From assembly GCA_026261815.1 (NCBI GenBank), contig JAMPIT010000476.1, forward strand, positions 5,979,501 to 6,043,500: DNA of 64,000 nt, written 5' to 3'. Positions within the stretch are counted from its first letter, which is position 1, and the number at the start of each line of letters is the position of its first letter. Both the position numbers and the translations under genes were made by a program. Below, piece by piece: positions 34,060-46,700 of this stretch. This DNA comes from Monarcha castaneiventris obscurior (Eukaryota > Chordata > Aves > Passeriformes > Monarchidae). Below the pieces are notes generated by a model. That model saw only the letters and a program-made list of their open reading frames with translations. It made no database searches and had not been told where the DNA came from.

Positions 34060-34296
34060 TAATGTGGCAGGACTTGTGATAAAATGAAAAAAATCTTCCC
34101 TGTGAGGGTGGTGAGGCACTGGCAAAAGTTGTCCAGGGAACCTGTGGATGCCCCATCCCTGGAAGTGTCAGGGCCAGGTTGGACAGGGCTTGGAGCAACC
34201 TGGTCTAGTGGGAGGCATCCCTGCCCTCGGCAGGGGGATTGGAATGTGATGATCTTTAAGGCCCCTTCCAACCCAGTCCATTCTGTGATTCTGTAT
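34060..34296 (+). mobile_element. CR1 LINE 3' fragment, plus orientation
   Basis: Sense CR1 3' end: 'cttccctgtgagggtggtga', 'ggttggacagggcttggagc' and the tail 'ccattctgtgattctgta'. It lies between TMCO1 and UCK2. Confidence 0.9.
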
Positions 34297-34299
34297 TAT

Positions 34300-36360
34300 T
34301 TTGTGCTACCTCGTGCAGTTCCCTGTGCTGTATGCCATCCTCCACCCTCTCTCCCTCTCTTTAGAGCTCCTTGACTTTCCTGGCTGTGAAATATATCAAC
34401 ATGTATTAACGCAGTATTTTGAAATAGTTTCTCTTATACTGCTGTGGGAAATGATTCACATGGTATCAGTTATTGATAGGGAATGGGGTTTTTCTGGCAG
34501 ATCCAAGCCAGGACAAGATGGTCAGTGACATGAACCTCTTTCCTCTCTAGTGTCGGTACTTTGAACTGGAGGTAGAGGTGACAACAGGCTCTTTGTAATT
34601 TCATCCTGTTAGTTTGAATCACACCAGGATCCTTATCAGCAGATCCTTTTTTCAGACAACACACAGCATATTACCCTCAATGGCATTTCCTTTTCAAAAC
34701 AGCATTCTGTGCTTTGATCAACGTGTAAAGGACAGATGAGAGTTGGGTGCAGTCTCATTTGATCTACCAGCCTGGGATATGAGAAAAAGGAAGGCATTTG
34801 CATAATACATTGCTCTGGTTGCATGAGTTAGGGGCTGGTGTAGTCTACAAGCATTCTAGATATAGAAGGGGTAATGTTTATGGAGGCAACCTTGAAACCA
34901 GATTAGAGAGAGACATAATCCCAGTAGATTTCATATACTGAAGTCTCCAAACTTAAACTGAACAGGAGATTCAGTTGCTTTGCACAGTGTGTAAGTGACC
35001 AGCAGCCAGTAAAAGGGAGTGTAAAATTCTCAGTTTTTAGGAAAGGTGCCATCTAAAACTAACTGCGACTTGGATTTGATTCACTTCTAGTTCACAGCCC
35101 TGGCCAGGTTTTGAAAGAACCATTAACCTGACCTTTGCAAGTTCTCCTTGTGTTCCGTATAAATAAGCCTTGGATATCCCTAGTTCGTACCCCTCCAGGG
35201 CCCATCAAGAGGCATTTACTTATCCTTCCCCCTGCAGGTGTGTTTGCTCCTGCCACATGTCCAGCAATAAGGGGACCTGGAGGTGAAATGCCATGGTGGG
35301 CATCCTACAGAGAAGGTCAGGATGGGCAGCACAGCCTGAAACAGGTGCAGCACAGCAGAGGGTTTGGACTGTCCCCAAGCAGGGCAGCAGTGAGGGCAGC
35401 CAGGAGGAGAACCAAGTAAACTGGAGTTCTCACTGTCCTGAGGGGCTTTTGCCATCTAGATACAGCTGTGTCAGTGTTGGAGTAAAAAAGAAGAGCTGTG
35501 AATACATCCTGGGTCCTAGTGGGATGTACAGGAGCTGTGCCTATAGTCAGTGCTTGGAAACTGGCACGGGGCCATGGGAATCCACAGGAATTCATCCCTG
35601 CAGGAAGTTCTCAACCACATATAGCACTTCCTTCCCTGGAAGTGGCTGCATGCAGTGCCATGCTCCCATGGCACTGCTGGAGAGAAATTAGGAGCAGTGG
35701 GCAGAGGGGCCATGGCTTCCCAGGACACCCCCTCAAATCCTGCGTGATGAGGGCTGGGACATGGGACCTGTCTGGCAACATTTTGTTTTAATCCCTACCT
35801 GTAAAAGCAATTTATTCCCTTTCTGTTTGAGGCAGCCTCTTTTGTATTTGGAAATGGTTATTGTGTCCCCATAGCCTTACAGCCCAGCAGAGACCTTCCC
35901 CAGACTAAACACAGATGGTTGCTACAGTCCTTCTACAAAGCCAGACCAGGCTGTTCTGGAGTCCCCACTGGAGTCTCTCCACCAAAGCACAATACCTGTG
36001 GATGTATCCATCCACCCAATGGGATGTTTGCTTTTGTCACAGCAGCACTTCGAATTGACTCTTTGATCCACTCTACTCCAGATCTTTATCTGTAAAAGGC
36101 CTGGCTAGCCAGCAGGTTCCTATCTCACATTGCCACATATAATTATCACATTTGTCTGCATGGACTTGCACCCTACATATTGCCAGTCCTTTTTTCATTT
36201 TGTTGAGGTCATTTTGACTTTGAATCCTGGCCTCCAGAGTGCTCATAGCTCTTCCCAGACAGGTCCCACTTGCTAAGGATGTAAGCATAATTTTTATTCC
36301 TGGATTTGGGTCGTTAATAATAATTTATGAGTGCTCGCAGTACCAGGGCCCAGGTGGGGT
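34300..36360. other. Intergenic spacer, no supported gene
   Basis: Unique-looking sequence between two CR1 copies. Short open frames on both strands lack codon character or family similarity. I see no promoter, exon or RNA gene. Confidence 0.5.
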
Positions 36361-36367
36361 GGGAGAT

Positions 36368-36990
36368 TCACAGAATCATTATGGTTGGGAAAGACCTTTA
36401 AGATCACCAAGTCCAACCATTAATTCAGCACTGTTCACCACAAAACAGTGTCCCCAAGTGCCACATCTGCATGGTTCTTGAACATTTCCAGGAATGGTGA
36501 TTTGACCATTTCCCTGGGTAGTCTGTTCCAATGCCTGACCACCCTCTGGGTGAAGAAATTTTTCCTAATATCCAATCTACCCACCCAAACCTTGGAATAA
36601 GTGGGGGATATTTCCTTTTGTCCTATCTCTTGTTACATGGGTGAAAAAGGCCAACCCCCAGCGGCCCACAACCTCCTTTCAAAAGTATTGAGTAATAAAG
36701 CTCCCCCTGAGCCTCCTTTTCTCCAGGCTGAGCCCCCCCAACCTTGTGCTCCAGACCCAACCCTCTCCCAGCTCCGTGGTCCTTCTCTGCACATGCTCCA
36801 GCCCCTCAATGTCTTTCTTGTCGTGAGGGGCCCAAAACTGAATCCTGTTTTCGAGGTGTGGCCTCACCAGTGCCCAGTACACGGGGACGGTCACTGCCCT
36901 GGTCCTGCTGGCCACACTATTGCTGATCCAAGCCAGGATGCCCTTGGCCTTCTTGGCCAGCGTGGGAGACAAATAATGGAGGTTGTGCCA
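36368..36990 (-). mobile_element. CR1 LINE with RT C-terminal coding relic, minus orientation
   Basis: The left edge has the reversed tail ('cacagaatcattatggttgg'). The minus strand still translates to the end of the CR1 polyprotein: [19 protein letters not shown], then EHVQRRTTE and [10 protein letters not shown]. The copy stops about 350 bases before the UCK2 start codon and abuts its CpG island. Confidence 0.9.
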
Positions 36991-36999
36991 GGGGCTACC

Positions 37000-37760
37000 G
37001 TGGTGTAGCCCCAGCGCTCTGTGGGATGAAGCGGAGCGCTTAAAGAGGCGAAGGGGGCCGGTGCGGAGACAGAGCATGGTCCGGCGCATGGCGCGGCCGC
37101 AGCGCCTTTGTCCGCGGGCGGGCAGGAGGGCGGTGGCGCGGTGCGGGCCCATGTGGCCGCAGTGCCGCCCGCCGGCGGGCTGGGCCGGAGCATGTGCAGC
37201 TGCGGCAGCACCTGGCAAGGAGCCGCAGCGCTGGGGATGTGAACCAGGCGGGGAGGAAGGCCCTTGACTCATCAGATAAATCCAGCCCCGCACGGCGAGC
37301 GAAGGCGGAGGAGGTGCGGCGGCGAGTAGGGGAGGATGGCGGGGGACAGTGAGCAGCGGCTGGAAGAGCAGGAGCAGACCAGTGGCGGGGAGCCTTTCCT
37401 CATCGGCGTCAGCGGCGGCACGGCTAGTGGCAAGGTGCGGGGGATCGGTGGGGAAGCCCCGCCGGGGCCGGGGAAGCTCTGTGGTGCGGCCCCCCCCACG
37501 CCGGGCGCGGCGGCCACATGGCAGCGCGGCGGGTCCGGGCGGCCGCTCCGCCACGTGCGCTGCTCTGCGGCCGGGCCGCGGGCTCGGGGCGGGCGCTGGG
37601 GCTGCGGATGGAGCCGGGGCTAGGGCCGGGGATGGAGCCGGGCGGGCTCGCTGGCTGCCCGGGGAAGGATGACTCGGCGGAGGGAGCGTGGCCGCCGAGG
37701 CCTGTGCCCGGGCGGCGGCCGAAGCCCCGCGGACATGTGGAGGGGGCTGCGGGGTGGGTG
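37000..37760 (+). promoter_or_regulatory. UCK2: UCK2 CpG-island promoter, first exon and start of intron 1
   Basis: Very CpG-dense sequence runs from the CR1 edge through the first coding exon and about 300 bases into intron 1. A GCGCATGGCGC near 37085 resembles an NRF1 half-match. No TATA box is evident. The start codon at 37336 has A at -3 and G at +4. Confidence 0.75.
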
Positions 37761-40700
37761 TAGGAGTTACTCGCTTCTTCTCTCCGACGAGGACCTTGTG
37801 TCCTTCTGTGTCACTGGCGAGAGGGGTCCAATCGGGGGAGGGGGGCAGCGGGCAGAACTGGGGGCTGCGCGGAGCAAGGGTGGCCCTAGCTCGCCTGGGG
37901 TAGAGGCGGCATCCCCCCTCCAGAATCTTTCCCGTGGTTGTGGTCAGCGCTTCCCCCGTCCCCGTCCACCTGCACCGACCCCAGGGGCTGCCCTCCCCGC
38001 AAGGCATCTCGGGGGCGATACAATTTTTTAATTTTCCCTCCACCCCACAGTGGTGTCGGTCGTGCATGGGGGTGCCCTTCTGTGCCCAACTTTAGGGTAG
38101 CAGGAGCGGGAATTCTGCAGCAAATGCTGACTCACAGCAGCAGGACCTCCTGGCTGCTGTGCCGAGAGGGGCCGGCCCTTGGCAGCGGCAGGTGGGAGCG
38201 GAGCGGGGCGAGGGCTGCGGGGACGGGGCAGCCGCCCTCCGGGACAATGCGGGTGTTTCCGGCAGGCTGCTACGCCCAAACTGCAGCGCAGGGCAGCCTT
38301 ACGGCTCTTCAGCGTTTTATTTCAGTTGTTTCATACAGTGTGTCTGTCTGTATTTGTTTAACCTCGCTAGGTCGCTTTCTTTCTTATTAGGTAAAGAAAA
38401 TTGCTTGCTTTTTTTTTTTTTTTTTCCCCTCAAGAGCAGTGAAACCAGCTCCGCAGCTCATCAGTGCTCATATGCGGGGCAGCACTTTCTACCTGTGTTT
38501 TTAAGAGGCGTTTTGGAGAGGATGAAGAGATTTGGAAGTAGCTATACCTGTGAAATATTTCTTGCTAAGGAAACTGAATGTGGGCTGGCACAGGAGAAGG
38601 GTGAGCCTTAAATTTCCGGGTTGATCTGTGTTTGGACGGGGATCCCTTTTTCTCTTGAAGAATGGCATAGCCCAACTGCTGTACCTCAGCCCAGTGTTTT
38701 AAGCATGTCTCTGACTACCCTCTTGATTCTTGGACTGCTGTTGCTGCTGCAAGGGGGAAAAAATCCAGCTGTAACAGGAGAGGGATGGTGAGAGAGGATG
38801 CAATCTCCTCCAGTGGGAACCAAAGCTGGATTAGTCTTGCACTACAGCTCCTGGTGACTCAAACACGCTGGGTTTGTCTGCTCTCTGATCTGCCTCTCTG
38901 TAGTTGTCCCAATAACACCGTGTCTGGTGCTGCTGAACTGTTATGTCTCTGAACACTGTGTCTCAAGCCCACAAGGTAAAAGCAGTGATTGCAGTACAAT
39001 ACACCACAGTGGTTCTCAACTTCAAAGCGAAAATGCTTAAGAGCAGCAGGCTGCCTTAGGAAAAAAATAAGAAAATGGTCCTTTCTAGCAAGGGAGATGT
39101 ACTAACTGGCTTTTCCTGTCTCTCAGCTTTGATTTTCCCTCTTCCAGTGACTGCTGACTGCGAAAAAACCTCTGTGCAATGCTACTCATTGAAGGGACTC
39201 CAGCAGATCACTACAAAGTTGGTGGGAAAAGGCTGCAAGAAATATGCTAGCAAAAAGCCCCAAGCAATAGGAAGAAAGGACCTGGGACTTGTGCCTACAG
39301 CCCCTTAGATTCACGTTTGGTGCAGCTGCAAGGCAGGGGTGTGGGGGACTGTCCCTCACTTGACTGGTGACAGTGCCCTGTGCCGGGTGCTGCAGCACAC
39401 TCCAGGAAAGCAGCGGTGGGGCTGATGTGGTTTGCTTAGCTAAGGGCTTGCCTGCAGCCAAAATCTAGTCCAGGGGCTGCTGTGCCAGTGTGCTGGCTCT
39501 GGGTGAAAACTGAGTGTTAGCAGGAAAGTAAAGCAGGCACCTTTCCCACTGGGAAAGTGACAAATCCATCTGACTTGCCTTGACACCAATTGAGGGTTGT
39601 TGTCCCAACACACCCCTTTGGCAGCACACCACCCCAAAGATAACGGAGGGAATTTGCCTGCCAAGGCCCACCCCCAGCTCTTCCCACTGCTGCTTTTAGG
39701 TCTGACATAAAGATGATAGGCTCCACAGTCCCCTCCATCCCTCTTGGTGTACCAGCATGGTCAGGCTCTGAAAGGATGAGATCGTGTTTTGCAGCTTGCC
39801 GTGATTTATGTCTTAGGTCTATGTGGAGCCCTCGTAAAGCTTGTGTTGGAAGTGGCTGGCCTTCCCAAAGAGCTGGGGGTTTTTGGCTGATGTTCTTTAA
39901 AGGCAAATCTGTGAGAACTCAAATTCAAAGGCTGAGTGCTCTTCCCTAATGAGCAAAAGAGGCTTGAGCAACTTTGGCCACTCAAATAGGGGTAGAACCC
40001 TGAGTGCTTTCCTGGGTTTTGGCTCTGGAATGAAATGTGGGCTGTGTTGGGAGCACAGCTGGGGAGCCGCAGAGGTTCTGGGGAGTCTATGATGCTGCAA
40101 CCTCTGCAAGGGCAGTGCAAGCTGCACGGTGGCTGTTTTGAGTCAGCTCAGCTGGGACAGGCTCTTCAAAAAAGCTTGCCGTCCCCTAAAATCCAAGCAC
40201 TGTGTGGCCTGGACAAAGCTTGTTGTGGTTTTCTGGGATGGAGATGACTTGGCATTAAGACCCCCATCCTGTACCAAACCTGAAGAGTACTGCAGCCACC
40301 TCATTTCTTCAGAGGAGTTCCCAAGGCTGATTGTCACATTTTCTTTTAGCCTATCTGTTCTCAAGTGTTCTGCTGAAGTTCTTGTTTTCCTCTTACACCC
40401 ATGGTCTTTGTGCTAACAGCTTCTTCCCTTGCTCCTGCAAGAGATTTCTGACTACCAAGGACTCTGCAGCGTAAAAGGCAGGCAACCAGGCTGCGGGCTG
40501 GAGGAAAGGTCAGCAAACTGACTGCTGAGATGAGCTGGGAGCTGCTGGGATACCTCCTTAAGTTCTTCTGTGTCCTCACTTCAGCTTAGCTGCTGGGACC
40601 TTGCAGCTCTGCCAGCAGTGCTGGAGCATCTTGCTCCAAGCAGCAGTGGCAGCATCTGGTGCTGGGGTGGCTGCAGGGGTGGGGAGAGCTTTTTGAGCTC

Positions 40701-43700
40701 AGGCTGAAGCATTAATTGGTGTCCCCACATGAAGTGAAGTGTTCATTACTGCCTTCCAACAGGAGCTTGTAAGAAAAGGCAGATTTTTAAAGAGCTGATT
40801 GCTTTGGCTGCTCATCCCTCAAATTATAGTGAGGGCTGAATATGGGTGCCACTGCAGCCCTGTAGTTACATCATTTAGGTCTTGAGTTAGTACATCAAGT
40901 TCCCAGTGTCTGTTTCAATATGCAGCCTCAGAGCTTCCAGCCTGCAGCACACCAAGATTGAAGCTTGTGTTCAGCCAGGTGTGCTCTTTGCTTACTCCAC
41001 TAGGCACTTTGAACACTGGGAAGGCTGGCTGAGGTTGGAAGAGGGAGCCAGTCAGGAGGTTGGAATTGCCCAGCCAGGGTGGGACAGCCAGTGTTGGCCC
41101 CCAGGAAAGGAGTGATCTGAGCTGCATGAGGCAGTTCCATCTCTGCAGGGAACTTTTGTGATAGGGCTCTGTTGTCTACCACAGCAAGGGCTGAGGTCCC
41201 CTACAGCAGCCTGGGGGTCACTGCCACAATGTCATCACCTGGATGGCTGGCAAAGAAGCCCAGAGGAGATCTGGGAATGTCTCCCCCACAGGAGTGGGAC
41301 GAACAGGAATTGCAGCAGCCCTGTGCCAGTTCAGCTCCATTTCCTGGCGATGTTTGTTCATGGCTGGCAGGAGCCCTGCATCACAAGGTCTGACTTGTTA
41401 AACACTGGTGTCAATGTGTGCTAGAGACTGGTCAAACTTTCTAGTAGAACTTTGTTTTGTGCCAGCCCCAATCAGACTGATCCACAGGATGTTTTGATGG
41501 GTCAGCCATTTCCTGTTACTGATGGAATATGTGCTCATTATGGAGCCTGCTTACCATAGTCCTGTGGGCTCAGCCAGCTCTGGGCTGTGGAGTTTGCAGC
41601 CTGGGCTCAAGAAAAATATCCTATGCCTAAAACCAGAGGATTGGGAGGGATTGTGTTAGAGGGTTTGTTTTCCTCCCTGCATGTAATCTGTGTTTAGAGC
41701 CTCTGTGTGTGCGCCTGTTTATGCTCCAGCCTGGGATTGCTGATCACATGCACAGTGTCCCAGGGTGAGTCAATAGAAACCTGGCTATCTCACTCCTGCA
41801 CTGGTTGGCCTGTGGCTCATGATGGGAAAGTTAGGGATGGTGACCTGCCTGGGAATGCTCTGGGTGGAGGCCCAGGCTTTTGGTTCAAGAACAGTAAGTT
41901 TCCAGTCCCAGTGTTGCCATGTGTATGTGCTCCCATTAGGACTGGAAAGGGTGGTGTGGGCCATGAACTGGCTGTCTGCAGTTGCAGGCAGACATTTGAT
42001 AGATGCTCTAGAACCCTTCCCAGTTTGATGTCTTTTCTGTGTGTCATCCCAGTCCATGCACTTCCTGGTACTTTATAATTACCATAACCTTCAGGAAGAG
42101 ACCAACATCTGTAACTCGTGTGCTGCAGGAGATAGGTGGAGATAAGGGCAGCATGCTATAGAGGACAGCAGAGAAATGAAACTAATAATTACAGTTGGTC
42201 CTTATGTTTGATCTGAGGGAAAATCCTGTTAGACCACAAAACTGGAGACTGTTTTATCCACAAAGGTGTGATGAGGACACCCCAACCAGGCTGATGCACA
42301 TGCAATGCCATTGCTAGCTCCTGCCAAGCCTGCTCACAATCAGATCCTACAGGAAGGGCGTTAAGGCAGTGGTGTCCCTGGAGATAACCTCTGGGCTCCT
42401 CTCCCTGGTGGGATGTGACTGCTGCAGCCTCTCCTTGCTCCTGGTTGTGTTGTGGGCCAAGGGCATTGCTCCATTGGGGAGGACTGTCCTCATGAGCAGC
42501 AGCTTGGCTTGGGGCGAGCAGCCTGCTGTAGTGTCAAGAGGCTGTGCCTCTTTCCACACTGGAGCCCAGCATGTGCTTCTCCTTTTGTTTGGCACAACCC
42601 TTTTCCCCCTCCTGAGGGATCTGACAGCTTCAGTGTTTCTTTAGGGCTGGAATCACTGGATCTGGCTAAGTCACTTTTGCTGGGTGTCTCATCTAGAGTC
42701 CCTGAGAAAATGGGAGGTCCTTCCTGCAGTTGGAATGGGAACTTGAACATCCCTCTGCAATGCCGGGTTCCTTGGGGATGGACAGACTGCTCTCAGCATG
42801 TGGGTTTTACCATATCCACCTTCACAGGGCTTAGGAGTTCCTGCTAGCCCAAGATAGGCCTTGCCCTCCAGGGGCAGAAGCTCTGCCACAGCAAACCTGG
42901 GGTTGGAGGCATCTGCTGTGTCCTGCCTGGCCCCTTCTGATGGTGGTTCCTGGTGGTTGACTGTGGCGCTGTCCATCAGCTCTCTCCTTAATACCCATCA
43001 GAAGTCAATTCACTGCCTGATCAGAGCTACCCAAGAGGGATTGCAGGATAATCTGCATAATAATGTCAGGGAATTAGTCAACTCCTGATGAAGAATATCT
43101 GAGCAGCTGGCTATAGGCCATGAATGAATGTGAATTAAATATGTAATTAATATATTAATAATGAATGTCAGGGGTAGGCCTCCAAACACCCATCTGTTGA
43201 GTTTCTTCCCCTGTGTACCACCTCTCTCCTTTTGGGAAAATATGTTGGATTTCTTCCCCAGGTACCCTCTGCATCTTCCCAGCAGAATAAAGCTGTACTT
43301 CTTCCTTGAACACTGGCTGTTTGTGTGCTTGGTTCAGAGGAGGAGTCCTGCAAGGGGAGCTGCAGCTGCTTCTGTTCAGGAATAACCTCTTGGAGCTCTT
43401 GCTTGCGCGATACTGTGCTGATACCTTCCTCTCTACAAGCTGTGAGGTGTGGGTTGGTTTGCACAGCTTTCCCAGGGAGTAGCTCAAGCACAAAGCCTGG
43501 GGGAGTGCAACTCCGGGGGTTTGCTCCAACCTGGAGCTAAGTTCCCCTCACTGCAGTATGGGGGATGTCATGACTCATAGCAGGAGCCAGGGTTCCTCCC
43601 TGCCTGCATGCTTGAAAAGTCCTGCTTCAGTTCCATGTGGCTACTATGGGAAAGGTCTGCTTGGCAACCATGGAGGCTCAGAGGCTGCTGGGTCCTGGCT

Positions 43701-46700
43701 ATATTTAATTTCAACCAAGTTCTGGAGGAGGGGGAAGACTTTTGCTTGAGAAGGCATCCTGTTGCTGAGAGCTCACTGCAGCTCACTATCAGTGTTCACT
43801 TTGGCTTGTGGCAAGGTGTGTATGGATGAGGTGGATATGGAGAAGGGGCTGAGCAGAGACAAGGATCTCTAGCATAGCTCTCGTATTCCTGCAGATGAGT
43901 TGTGTCATGTAAGGCATAGCTAGTGGTGGGGCTCAAATCCTAGAGCTTGTGTACTGGGATCACATCACCTTTCTCAAATCATCCTCTGGGCTTCTTGGCG
44001 AAAAAACAATTGTCTTCTTACCTGGGAGAAGCAGTTAGGAATTGGCAAAAGAAGGAGTCTGAGCCTAGGCCTCCCCTTCAAGTGGGTGCTAAAGTCCATG
44101 TTGTCAGCACGTGTCCCCTGCATCCAGACTGGTGCACGTAGGCACAGTACTTTGGAGTCATGCTCTGTTCTTGCTCTTACTGGACATCCGTGCTCTCCCC
44201 AAAACCTGGCTGTGCTAGTTTTCAGTTATTTGTGGATCTTTCACAGTCACACATACATGCTGTGCTGCTTTGGGAGAAAAGAGTTTAAGCAGAGAATATG
44301 TAATTTATTTGTGGGGATACTTCCTGAGGCTGGGAGTTTCTGTTCCCGTTATGTAGGGGAGTTTCCAAGCTATGTGTTTCTGGTTTTTCTTCCTCCTTGA
44401 CAGTGGACGTTTATCAACCAAGGGGAAAAACCACCTGTCCTGCTGTAGGAGTTGTTCAGATTGGCAGCAGGGACTGCCCCTCGTGAGGTGTTGTTTCTAT
44501 CACAAATATTAGTGAGAAGAGGAAAAATCTTCTCTTGGACCTTGCTGCGGTTCACTGCCCTACTAAGGGAAGCTGAACACTGTCCCTATGTCCTGCTGCA
44601 CTTAATGCAGGTGTATAATATGTGAGCAGTGCCTGGCCCACACCTGTAGGACCAAGGTGACGTATGTCTCTTCCCAGAGCTGGGAGGTGACATCCCTGCT
44701 CACCCAGGCAGTTTGGTATGCTGAATCTGAGCTTGGTTTTCAGAGCAGGATGTCCTTCTCCACCACTTTTGCCAGCTCTCCAGAGCCCACCAGGGAAAAG
44801 AGTAGTGTCTGCCAGGTTGCTTTTTCCAAGAGGTGCCATCTGCCCCAGAGGCCTAGATGGCAAATGCAGCTGGGATACAATCTATTCCTCATCTAGACAC
44901 CTGGAGGGAGGAGGTGTTCCTGTCTCCAGCTGTGCTTTGGGGTACTTTCTCCTTGGGCTTTTTTCATCATCAGGTGTCTCAAACTGTGAGGTATGGAGCT
45001 AGAGGGTGATTTTCAGAGCTGGTGGAGGCTCTTTTCCACCTTCCAGAATCCGTGGACCAGGGATTAGTGTGCATAAGGCAGAAGGAAGACTGGCACCATT
45101 TGTCGGATGCTCTCAAATGATTTTACTGTCAATACACGTGCTGAGGTCCAAGGGGAGAGAGTGAATGCAAATCCCTGTGTTGCTTTCACTGACCCAAAGC
45201 AAAGGAGTCCCTCCCCTGGGCTGGGGAAAGCAGCTTCTGGTGCAAATCCACTGGAACCTGGGGACCTGCCTGGGTGGCTGTGCTGAAAGGTGGTTTATTC
45301 CTAATGTCAAAGGGCCTGGGAAGTTTGGTATCCTTGGCCGCTGTGGCCAAGGCTGAACCCGTCTGCGCTGTGTCCCGTTGCTGCACGGGAAGGTGGTGTC
45401 TATGGGAGTGAGCGGGCAGGAAAAGTGGAGGAGAGGCACTGAACACACGCTGGTTTTGCAAAACCTATGGGATACAGCTGGATAAGCAGTAGGGCTGATG
45501 CAGGCCAGGGAAGGATGTGGGGAGTGGGAAAACGGAGGAAATGGAGAGTGGGCTCTGGCTTTGTCTGCACGTGCCAAAGCGCAAGTGACTGGCGCGGACT
45601 TGCAGGGCTTTGTTCCAGGTGGGAGCAGCTTGCTGCAGGGCAGGGCTGCCAGCATGGCTCGGAAAGTGCAACTTGCCAGCTGGGAGAAGCAGGAGAAGAA
45701 GGTGGGATGCTCAGGAGACCCCATCCCTGACCCAAAATCCAAACTGGTGCCCAGGGCCACCTAGACTGCTATGGGTGAGCTGGAGCCAGTTCTCTCTGCA
45801 GCAGAGCTGTGTATGAGCGTCTCCAGCCAGGCTCGGGATGACTCACAGCCCAGTGGTCACAGCCAAGTCAGGTCAGCCTGGCCTGGAGGGAAGAGATGGT
45901 CTTTGGAGCCAGGAATGCTGTCAAATCTTCCAGCTTCTCAGGCAAACAGCCTTGCCCGCTGCCTGCTGGGGTGACCTCCTGTGCCAGGCATGCATTTCCC
46001 TCCCTGTTCCCTCTCACCAGTGCCGTCTTCAGCTCTGCAGCTGGAGGTTGCCAACCAAGTATGGAACAGATGGTTGAGCCATTCAGGAGGTGGGAGCATA
46101 GAAAAAGCCACTGGCAGGCTGGGGTAGGCAGGTTGGGGCAAGCATTGCTGCTCTTTGCAAGGCAGAGGGCTCAGCAGAGCATTTGTGGTGACCGGGGCCA
46201 GGAGCAGCTCAGCTGGGCATCTGCAGCCCATGTGATTCCCTTGAGACGGAGCAGCTGCTTTGCCCCAAGCAGTGGATGCCATGGGCAGGAGCAGAGCACT
46301 CCCAAGCCAGCCTGGCCTTGGCTCTCACTGTCTGGGGCAGTGCTGGCTGCCAAGCAGTGGTGCAGTTACCACCAGTGTATTGCACAGTGGCCAAGGACTC
46401 CCATGACCAAGGAGAAGGGACTGGAGAAGGCTTTGGGATTTTTCCCCCAAGCTGTGCTCTGGATCACGTTGCAATGGTGGCCATGGAGCTGGTGCCAGCA
46501 GAGACGGTGCCAGCCACCCTCTCCCAGCCTGCTCCATGTGGAACGTGAGGTGACCAGTCCCTGTGCCAGCAGCATTTGGCAGCCAGGGCCGCGTGGCTCC
46601 TCAGCCGCTGACTCCGCAGTGCCCTGAGCCTCGCTGTGCCAACAGGTAGCAGGATATGCCTGCTCCTTCCAGCGCTGGCAGCTGTGGCAGAGATCCCTGA

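Noticed and set aside
36679..38067. 462-codon minus-strand open frame, the longest in the window
   Set aside because: It is a chance fusion of the antisense of the UCK2 CpG island with the CR1 reverse-transcriptase end at 36679-36990. The non-CR1 part is Pro/Ala/Arg-rich GC-driven sequence.
45113..45760. 215-codon minus-strand frame in UCK2 intron 1
   Set aside because: Low-complexity Pro/Ser-rich composition, no family likeness, and no splice or promoter context.
45896..46627. 243-codon plus-strand frame in UCK2 intron 1
   Set aside because: No domain, overlapping open frames in several other phases, typical of GC-rich intron.
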